Assembly: GCA_028687085.1 (NCBI GenBank)
Contig: JAQUAU010000030.1
Span: 1 to 8,673 of the forward strand
Reading direction: 5' to 3'
DNA length: 8,673 nt
Source of the DNA: Minisyncoccota bacterium
GTDB taxonomy: Bacteria > Patescibacteriota > Minisyncoccia > Phycocordibacterales > Phycocordibacteraceae
Shown: positions 1-7,500 of the stretch, piece by piece
Layout: every line of letters starts with the position of its first letter
How positions within the stretch are numbered: position 1 is the stretch's first letter
Translations under genes and position numbers: made by a program
Notes under the pieces: model-generated
Database searches by the model: none
What the model was told of the DNA's origin: nothing
The model's input: the letters and a program-made list of their open reading frames with translations, nothing else

Positions 1-1
1 G

Positions 2-406
2 CTCGCGGCAAATTATATCGTCTCTGATCTCGCCGGCATTTATGCAAAACAGGGAAGCGAATCATATGCGACGCTTGATGCAGAATCATTTGCAAAACTT
101 ATTCGTCTCGTCGCCAAGGGAGATCTCTCGTCGCGCGGCGCGAAGGATACCCTCGCACTATTGGTAGAGAAGGGAGGCGACCCAGAAGCTATAGCAAAAG
201 AGCACGGGCTCATCCAAGTACACGATGCTGAGGCACTACGGAGTGCTGTGAAGGGAGTGCTCGCAGAAGAAGTGAAGGCAGTCGAAGAGTACCGAGCAGG
301 GAAGGAGGCCGCACTCCAATATCTCTTGGGCAAGTGCATGAAGGCGACTAAGGGAGCGGGGAATCCGGCAATACTCAAAGACCTTATACTCGAAGAGCTC
401 AGGTAG
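2..406 (+). CDS. gatB: Aspartyl/glutamyl-tRNA(Asn/Gln) amidotransferase subunit B, C-terminal part
   Basis: This is the 3' end of gatB; the 5' end lies outside the window, and the frame reads 134 codons to TAG 404-406. GatB is part of the GatCAB complex, which amidates misacylated Glu-tRNA(Gln) or Asp-tRNA(Asn) in the cytoplasm. What is visible is the helical GatB/YqeY tail domain that contacts tRNA. It starts LAANYIVSDLAGI, continues through FAKLIRLVAKGDLSSRGAKDT and the EKGGDPEAIAKEHGLIQV segment, and ends with GKEAALQYLLGKCMKATKG followed by NPAILKDLILEELR. The G(K)xxAxxxLxGxxMKxxKGxxNP pattern is the family signature at the C terminus. The catalytic amidase-linked half is not in the window. 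The frame is intact with normal length after the signature. The next gene starts 47 bases downstream on the same strand but appears to have its own promoter. Confidence 0.93.
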   Translation, partial: LAANYIVSDLAGIYAKQGSESYATLDAESFAKLIRLVAKGDLSSRGAKDTLALLVEKGGDPEAIAKEHGLIQVHDAEALRSAVKGVLAEEVKAVEEYRAGKEAALQYLLGKCMKATKGAGNPAILKDLILEELR

Positions 407-415
407 CTCTGTGCA

Positions 416-440
416 CTCGGCCTGTTTGCGCCCAGCCGAG
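416..440 (+). terminator. Possible hairpin terminator after gatB
   Basis: A perfect 6-bp inverted repeat, CTCGGC (416-421) and GCCGAG (435-440), lies 10 bases after the gatB stop with a 13-nt loop. The stem can extend by two pairs (TG/CA) if one C bulges. No U-run follows, so it is a weak candidate for an intrinsic terminator and may only be a 3'-end stabilising hairpin. It overlaps the putative -35 of the next gene. Confidence 0.3.
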
Positions 441-453
441 ATAGCCTTATACT
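426..453 (+). promoter_or_regulatory. Putative promoter of the HTH-membrane gene (leaderless arrangement)
   Basis: A good -10 hexamer, TATACT (448-453), is preceded at a 16-bp spacing by a weak -35, TTGCGC (426-431). Six to eight bases past the -10 lies position 460, the A of an in-frame ATG (460-462). A transcript starting there would begin with its own start codon. No purine-rich Shine-Dalgarno sequence precedes either ATG 454 or ATG 460, which fits leaderless initiation. The assignment rests on pattern only. Confidence 0.45.
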
Positions 454-1173
454 ATGGGCATGGACGAGATACTCATAGGCGAGAAGAAATATGTATCGTC
501 GAAACGAGCCGCTCAGATGACCGGCTATGCTAAGGATTATATCGGCCAGCTCTGCCGCGAGGGCAGGGTGCCGGCGCGGCTCGTGGGTCGCAGTTGGTAC
601 GTCCTCGAGAGCGCTATCCAGGACCATCGCTTTGGCGATGAGAAGGTAGAAAAGAAGCCTCGCGAATGGGAGTCGCCTCGATACGAGGCGGCTCCGATAG
701 AGGCGATCCCCTCAGTAAACCGAGAGAGCAACGAAGGTATGACCGATGATGTCGCACAGAATCTGCAGGAGACCTGGAAGGCGTGGTTTGATCGCGTCGC
801 AGACACTCCGGTCGCTCACGAGAGCCAAGAACCGGTTGTAGAGCCTGAGAGAGAAGAAACAGAGCCAGAACCCAGGGATGCAGAGGAGGTGAGCGTGCCG
901 GTGCGCGCTATATACAACCAGCTCCCTACAGAGCTCCGGCCGCGCCACCATGCAGCGCTCTCGGAGGCGGTAGAAGAGGAAGAGGAGATCGTAGAAGAAG
1001 TACGGCGCACGGATGCAAAAAGGAGCTATCTCGTGCCGGTACAGATGGCTGGAGTCCTTGTCGCAGTTATATTCGCCGTGCTCGCTGTCGCCGGGAGCGG
1101 ATATTTTGATAAATATATAATCTCGACTAACCAATTCGGAATGACGGCAGGAGTTTTGCTCTACAATAGATAG
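454..1173 (+). CDS. HTH-domain membrane protein (N-terminal excisionase/MerR-like HTH, single C-terminal TM helix)
   Basis: The 239-residue protein opens with a winged-HTH-like domain at about residues 13-59: YVSSKRAAQMTGY, then DYIGQLCREGRVPA, then VGRSWYV. This resembles the HTH_17/excisionase family, where the VGR-x-W wing and the helix-turn-helix normally bind DNA. A charged, proline-containing linker follows (about 60-190, with acidic runs EPEREETEPEP and EEEEE). Next are a basic stop RRTDAKR and a hydrophobic helix at about 192-214 (VLVAVIFAVLAVAG). The last 25 residues would lie outside, so the HTH should face the cytoplasm. ATG 454 is the longest start, but the -10 box abuts it, so ATG 460 (237 aa) is probably the true start. 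The product is not recognised as a named gene. ToxR/CadC-like membrane transcription factors, or RodZ, whose HTH binds a protein rather than DNA, are functional analogues only. Its HTH resembles that of the giant protein downstream. The gene call is strong; the function is inferred. Confidence 0.88.
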   Translation: MGMDEILIGEKKYVSSKRAAQMTGYAKDYIGQLCREGRVPARLVGRSWYVLESAIQDHRFGDEKVEKKPREWESPRYEAAPIEAIPSVNRESNEGMTDDVAQNLQETWKAWFDRVADTPVAHESQEPVVEPEREETEPEPRDAEEVSVPVRAIYNQLPTELRPRHHAALSEAVEEEEEIVEEVRRTDAKRSYLVPVQMAGVLVAVIFAVLAVAGSGYFDKYIISTNQFGMTAGVLLYNR

Positions 1174-1176
1174 CGT

Positions 1177-1210
1177 AGATACTCAGTATCTCGTCTCGGA
1201 TGGACGAGAT
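1177..1210 (+). other. Two overlapping, mutually exclusive hairpins in the 3' untranslated region
   Basis: Directly after stop codon 1171-1173, AGATAC-TCA-GTATCT (1177-1191) forms a perfect 6-bp hairpin. ATCTCGTC (1188-1195) pairs with GACGAGAT (1203-1210) across a 7-nt loop to form an 8-bp hairpin. They share bases 1188-1191, so only one can form fully at a time. There is no U-run, so neither is a terminator alone. The arms also repeat sequence from the start of the upstream gene. Confidence 0.5.
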
Positions 1211-1236
1211 GTTTATATACAGCAAAGAAGCATGCG

Positions 1237-1280
1237 AATCAAAACTGACAGTCACCTCATGGTGACTGTCAGTTTTGATT
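1237..1280. terminator. Strong bidirectional intrinsic terminator
   Basis: A perfect 20-bp inverted repeat (1237-1256 and 1261-1280) surrounds a 4-base TCAT loop. The GC-containing inner stem, CTGACAGTCACC/GGTGACTGTCAG, is bordered by AAAA on the left and TTTT on the right. The transcript therefore ends in a stem plus U-tract on either strand. It closes the transcription unit of the HTH-membrane gene and insulates the giant gene from read-through. Confidence 0.9.
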
Positions 1281-1512
1281 TAATTTTGATCTATAGAAGG
1301 GTGCTCTTTATGCACTTTGAAAATTTTTATGGGCCTCTTAGAGCATTTTAAAGCCTCATAGGGGAATTTATCTGGGTCTGTAAATCATATGCTAATCGAT
1401 ACGGGTACTCGAGCATGCAGTTGTATGCGTTTAAGGTAAAAAAACATGCTTCTGCGAAATGAGGGGAGATTTTTAAGAGCAAATTTTTCGCCCCGATCTC
1501 TGTCGAAAAATC

Positions 1513-1521
1513 TTATCCACA
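1513..1521 (+). promoter_or_regulatory. DnaA-box-like 9-mer
   Basis: TTATCCACA matches the classical DnaA-box consensus at all nine positions. A one-mismatch copy, TTATGCACT, lies at 1308-1316. The single perfect copy sits in an AT-rich gap next to the 8-bp inverted repeat 1483-1511. One box is not enough to call an origin; it could be a DnaA-regulated promoter element or chance. Confidence 0.3.
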
Positions 1522-1562
1522 CAACTCGATATTTGGTTCCACAAAATGCCGAAATAGTAAGT

Positions 1563-1568
1563 TATTAT
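1563..1568 (+). promoter_or_regulatory. Candidate -10 box of the giant fibre gene
   Basis: TATTAT matches TATAAT at five of six positions and lies 22 bases before ATG 1591, which would give a 5' leader of about 15 bases. No convincing -35 at 16-18 bp is seen. The would-be leader has no Shine-Dalgarno-like purine run next to the start codon. Confidence 0.3.
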
Positions 1569-1590
1569 TTAGGTAATTCGGCTATCCGAC

Positions 1591-4500
1591 ATGAACCTTC
1601 TCTTCAACGAAAAATTCATACCAACGAAGGATGCAGGAGAGCTTTCCGGATACCACTCAGACTATCTTGCGCGTCTTGCACGATCAGGAAAAATAATTGG
1701 AAAGAAGGTCGGACGTAACTGGTTTGTCGAGACCGATTCGCTGATGCTCTTTTTGAGCCAGCAAGATGATCGCAAGACTGAATACGCTCGCGCGCTCGCG
1801 CTCGCTCGCGAAAAGGAGTATCGCGCACACCACTCGGTTGTTACTCGCGCAACAAAGGCTTTGACAACGCAGGTCCCGGTGGCGCAGTTTGTTGCACTCG
1901 CCAAGAAGTCGGTGCGTGGAGAAGCATTTGCGCTCGCCACAGCGCTCTTCGTCGTCTCCTTCGGCGCAATCGCGGCACAGGCCGCGATTATCCCGCAGAT
2001 CGCCGAGCGAGCACTCGCGCTTGCAGACGAAACGGCGACTGGGTTTAGTCAGACGTTTGTCGATGTTCCGTACGCGGTGGCTCGGCGAGTCGCGAACACT
2101 GCAGACGAAGTGCATGAGATTGCTCTGCGTGTCGCGCTCGCGAATGAACGCGTGACCGCGAACATGGCGTCGCTCGCGCTTGCCGAGCCTGATCTCTCGC
2201 CACTCGTCATGGCGCTCGATGAAACTGCGGGTTCTCGCATCGCGACAGAGCGCGGTGGTCAGACTGTTGTGCTGCACGAGACAGTCGACGCGCCGGTGCT
2301 CACGGTCGCAGACCTGCGTGTGTTCGCGAGCGATGCACTCGCTGCAGTTGCATCGCCCGCCGATGCGTACCGCGTGCTTGGAGAAAAAAGCTACGAAGCT
2401 ATCGTGCATGCGTTTGCCGGGTACCGTTCGCTTATCGACGCGGCCGGCGACGAGGCGCTCGCTCTCGGCGCCTCGACACGCGACATGCTCCCTACTCCGC
2501 TAAAGCTACGCAGGGCAAGCGCAACGATTCCGCAATTCGTAAACAAGATGAATCTCGCCATCGGCGAGAGCGTCATCAGCGCGTCGCAGGCCGCGATACG
2601 CGCTGAGACCACACTCGCCTACGGCACTGCCGCCGCCGCGCCGGTCGCCGCCCGCGCCACCGTCGCCCTTATCGGTAATACCGGCGACGCGCTGGCTGGT
2701 GCGACCTCGCGTGCACCGGCGCTCGCTCAAACGGCCTTCTTGTATGCGACAGAAGCGCCGGCCCGCCTCGCGCCCGCCATCGCGCAGGCTGTGTTTGATG
2801 CTGAATATGCGGCTGCAAGGCCGTTTATCGCCGCCACCTCTCAGGTGACTGAGGGCTATCTTGCATCCATAAAGGACATCGGCAATGTCGCATATAGCAT
2901 CTCTGCGGAAGCGAGGCTTCCGCACATGAACATGGAGGCAGTGCAGGACGCATATCTCGGTGCTATCGGAAACATTGCGCTCGCTCTTGAGACGGCGTCT
3001 CGCATGCCGTCGGTCGCCGCGGCGATAGCCGCCCTGCAACCGGTGCTTTCTCCCGCTGAGCACGTCGCTCTTACCACCTACCAATCGCTCCACGGTCTCT
3101 TCTCTTCAACTACAAACGCCCTCGCATCGCTCTTTGCTCCCGCATCTCGAATTGCCGTTTCTTCTCCCCCTGCTTCCAGCTCGCTTCCTTCTGCTCCTGC
3201 ACGTTCCATCGCAACCACGAGCAAGCAGCAAGCAGGAGCACCAAGCAGTATTGCAAAAATCCCTGCCTACAGCTCACTGCCTCCTGCTCCCTCGTATCCC
3301 ACCTATGTGACGACACTGAACGGCGTCTCCGTGAGCGACGTCACACAACTCCTCGCCTCTGAACGTTCCAGCATCCTCGCCACCGTCTCCGGCATGATCC
3401 AACCCGTGAGCTCCCAAGTCGCCACCAACATCCAGACCATCCAGATGGTCAACAAGATCGAGGACCTCACCGGCCTCATCGTCCGCAATGGCGACTTCAG
3501 AGGCGGCACTTTCACGGGAGGCTCATTCACTGGCGGCTTCGCCGTCTCTGCTCGCACCGGCGACTTCGAGGGTCTCACCGTTACTGGCGTCACTACCCTC
3601 ACTACTCTCGCCGCCGGCGCCACCACCCTCGCCACCACCACGGTCACCGGAGATGTCACGCTCTCGGGCATCCTCACCGCAAGCACCAAGGCCGTGGCCC
3701 CCTACTTCGTCGCGACCGACGCACTCGCCACCTCGACCTTCGCTGGCGGCTTCACTGTCGGCACCGACAAGCTCGTCATCGATTCGACCACGGGCAGAAT
3801 CGGCATCGGCACCACCTCGCCCTCAGGCACTCTTGCGGTGGAGGGCGACGTCTTCTTCACCGGCACCACTACCCTCACCGGTGCCGACAAGGGAATCACC
3901 TTCACGGGCACCGGCAATCATGACATCACCGCCACAGGCGGCACGCTGCGCATCGGCTCGAACACTATCATCGGCAATATTCAGGCGCTCGACAGCACGG
4001 TCGACATCGGAACTCCCTCCACTCGCTTCGACAAGATCTACGCGAACGAAGTGAACGCCTCGACCATCGTCGGCACCCTCACCGCCGGCAACCTCACCGC
4101 CGAGACTTTCAGCATCAACTCTGACAATCTCTCGGTCGACGCCGAGAATAGCTACCTCTCCTTTCATCGCGGCACGGTGACGCCGAACGCGCTTCTCACC
4201 TGGAACGCTGCAGGAAATGCGAAGCGCTTCGAATTCAACCAGCCACTCTACATCGAGAACGCCTCTGCCTCGACGACGCTCACCACCCTTGACCTGAAGG
4301 CCGTCGCGGGGCAGACGGCCGATCTCCTGCGCGTCGCGTCCTCCTCTGGCACAGCGCTCTTCACCGTCACCGCTGCTGGCAACGTCGGCATCGGGACGAC
4401 GAATCCTGGGCAAAAACTTTCTATTCAAGTAGCTTCGGGAAATGCCGTCGGTATGGATTTGCGGAATCAAGATGGAACATCACTCCTCACTTTTGCATCG

Positions 4501-7500
4501 GATGCTAGTGCAAACGAAAGCATCACTGCTACCGGGCAGCTCATTATACGATCAGGGGCAAGTAACCCGTTGATATTCCAAACTGGCGGCGCGAATACGC
4601 GCATGAGCATAGATCTGAGTGGGAACATATCGATGGGTACTGTTGCGGCTACTACAAGCATTACAGGTGGACTCACTGTCGGTACGAGTCAGTTTGTGGT
4701 TCAGCAAACAAGCGGCAACGTCGGAGTGGGGAGCACAACCCCTTGGGGCCAGCTCTCGGTCAATCCGAACGGCATCACGGGTCCAGCTTTCGTCATCGGC
4801 TCCTCGACCGCCACCAACTTCATCGTGACGAACGGCGGCAATGTGGGGATTGGGACGGCGAATCCCTTGGCGAAAGTCGCCATCAATACGGGGGCGAATA
4901 ATCAAGTATGGATTGGACAGGACACCAGTGCCACCTCATACAACACCATCTCTCTGAATGGGAATCTCGGCGACGGCACCAGCATAGGGATAACTGGCGG
5001 CGGAGCGCTCGCGAACCTGTATATGAATGCTCCTGCAGGAGGTGATATTATCCTCCGCCCCAACGGAGTGACGGCAGGAGCCTCAAATGAAACAAATATC
5101 TCAGCAGGCCTATTGAAAGTCTATGGCACAGCTGGCGCAAGTCTGCAGGCGCTCGCCTCAACAGGAATGTACGGCTATGTGCGTCTCGGATCGGGATCAA
5201 CATTGTGGGATATCGCAACGAAAGATAGTGAATATGCAGGAGCGTTCCAATTCCGCTACGGAGGCGCCGTGCCGCAAGTGGTTATCCAAACGGGCGGCAA
5301 CGTCGGCATCGGGACGACGAATCCAGGCGATAAGCTGACGGTAAACGGGACGGGCACATTCGGTGGCTTTGGGGTGATAAGTATAGGAGATGGTGTTCAG
5401 AATTGGAATAATCTGACCACCAATGCGGATGGTTCTTTTCTTTTAGGTGTGAATCTCGCTTATTCTACCCCCAACACGACGCCGTCACTCATAACACCAA
5501 AAGCGCACGGCAGGATGGCGGGGGCAGGTATTGTCATCCCAGGTAATGCCTCATTTGCTTCCAGTGGACTTGCTCCTAATGACATCGGATTTCTCACCAC
5601 ACCTGAGGGTGCGGTCTCGGCAGGTGCGGCCTACACCCGTAGTCCTTCTATGGTAATCAAGGCAAGTGGCAACGTCGGCATCGGCACGACGACACCTCAA
5701 TATAAACTTGATGTGAATGGAGATGTGAATGTCGCCGCGGGCTCGGCCTATAAATATAACGGCGTAAACATCATTACTGCTTCCACTACCTTGGGTAATT
5801 ACTTTTCCGGAGGAGCAGGGAACTTGACGATGACTGGTGGTTGGAATACTGCCAACGGTTACCAAGCTCTCTATTACAACACAACGGGAGGTCATAATAC
5901 CGCAAACGGATTCCAAGCTCTTTTTAGCAATACCACTGGCTCCTACAACGTTGCGAGTGGAGATTCTTCTCTTGCTGCTAATACAACCGGTTTATACAAC
6001 GTTGCGAGTGGCTGGGACTCCCTCCTCAACAACATTAGTGGTTCTGGTAATTCTGCTTACGGACATGGTTCTCTCGCATTAAATACTATAGGTAATAACA
6101 ACACTGCAATTGGACATCAATCTCTTATTTCCAATACCACCGGATCTAACAATGTCTCGGTAGGCTATGATTCTTTTCTTTATAATAAATCAGCTACATC
6201 ATCTATCGCTATTGGGCATCAAGCCGCCCGAGGCACCGCCGCCTACAATAACCAAGGCGGTGTCTATCTCGGCTATCAGTCCGGCTACAGCGCCGCGACT
6301 GGCTCCGACTACAACACCCTTCTCGGCTACCAGAGCGGCTACGGCGTCACCACCGGCGCTCGCAATGTCTTGATAGGGCAGTCCACTATCGCCGCCTCAT
6401 ACAACCAGGTGACAACCGGCAGCAACAACATCGCCATCGGCAACGATGTCGCCGTCGCTTCTCCCACTGCCTCCAATCAGCTCAATATCGGCAATCTTAT
6501 CTACGGCACGGGCCTCAGCGGGACAGGGGCGACTCTCTCCACGGGTAACATCGGCATCGGGACCACGACGCCACCAAGCAAATTATCTGTCCAAGGCACT
6601 ATTGCCGTCTCAAGTGGCACAGTATTTTATCCTAATCAAAGTTGGCAAATTAATTCGTACGACGGTGCAAATGGCAAAGGCGTTGGTATTGGTTACACCC
6701 CCGACAATAATGGGAATGCTATACAGGGGTTGATAAATGGAAGTAACGGTAATTTGTCTATTAACCCATACGCAGGCAATGTCGGCATCGGGACGACCAA
6801 TCCGGGTGGAAAGTTAGAAGTCGTTGGTGATGCCGGAGCAAATAGCAGGTCGGTAGTGGCTAGTGTCGCAATGGGAGCATCGGGCAACGCAGGAAGTTAC
6901 GTTATAAAAAGCACCTACGATACCATTGGGGGAATATATGACGCCGCAAGAATGAGCTATTACGGCTCTGTAGGTGGATATGCAAACGCGACTAACTATT
7001 TAGGTTTAGATATTGCTACGGGGGCTGACACCTGGGCTACGAAGCTGGCTATTGTAGGTAACGGCAACGTCGGCATCGGGACGACGAGTCCAAGCCAATC
7101 GTTGAGCGTGCAGGGCAATGCATATGTGAGTGGTTCATCTTTCTTCGGTGGGGCGATGACGGCAACAAGTTCCCTTACGATTAATGGCTCACTCGGTAAT
7201 TTCCTTGTGAAGTCAACGGGAGCAGAGATGGAATTTTCTCGTAATTCAACCAACTACATTCGTGCTACAGATGCGAGTGGAAGTTTCCAGTTCGGCACGG
7301 GAGGTGTTGACGGAAGATTGACAATATTAGCCACCGGCAACGTCGGCATCGGGACGACAACACCAGACTATAGACTTCATGTAAACGGAGATGTTGCTAC
7401 CGCCGGCAGATTATATTTCACGAGTCCAAATACAAGTCCTGCATATATTCAAATGACTTCGGCGGGAGGTAATTCTGAATCTCTAGCAATTTGGACAAGA

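Larger units (their letters stand above)
1281..1590. other. AT-rich intergenic region upstream of the giant fibre gene
   Basis: No convincing gene or structural RNA is seen in these 310 bases. Short elements are: an 11-base imperfect direct repeat 20 bp apart (GCCTCTTAGAG 1333-1343 and GCCTCATAGGG 1353-1363); an imperfect palindrome GCATGCAGTTGTATGC (1413-1428); an 8-bp inverted repeat ATTTTTCG (1483-1490) with CGAAAAAT (1504-1511); and a DnaA-box-like 9-mer at 1513-1521. The length and AT content suggest an independent regulatory region for the giant gene. A 90-codon frame beginning at ATG 1446 crosses into the giant gene but looks non-coding. Confidence 0.55.

Noticed and set aside
1281..1590. 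Possible small RNA or tRNA in the gap
   Set aside because: No cloverleaf, acceptor-stem or T-loop sequence and no terminator at its end were found; only short hairpins are present.
1446..1718. 90-codon + strand frame with AAGG nine bases before its ATG
   Set aside because: It crosses into the giant gene's HTH coding region in another frame. Its product is Arg/Ser-rich without a recognisable domain, typical of a shadow frame.
1785..1810. Low-complexity CGCTCGCG-type run
   Set aside because: It encodes part of a charged Ala/Arg/Leu helix in the giant protein using the local favoured codons; no separate role is indicated.
1684..2409. 241-codon - strand open frame, Cys/Arg-rich
   Set aside because: It lies wholly inside the giant gene. 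Its Cys- and Arg-rich composition is what the GCG/CTC-rich coding strand gives when read backwards.
3488..4054. 188-codon + strand frame rich in Ser/Pro/Ala
   Set aside because: It is an out-of-frame reading of the ACC/GCC/CTC-rich fibre start, with low-complexity product and no start signal.
3823..4470. 215-codon - strand open frame
   Set aside because: It is antisense to the fibre repeats. The frame is open because the forward codons are GC-rich, and no domain is visible.
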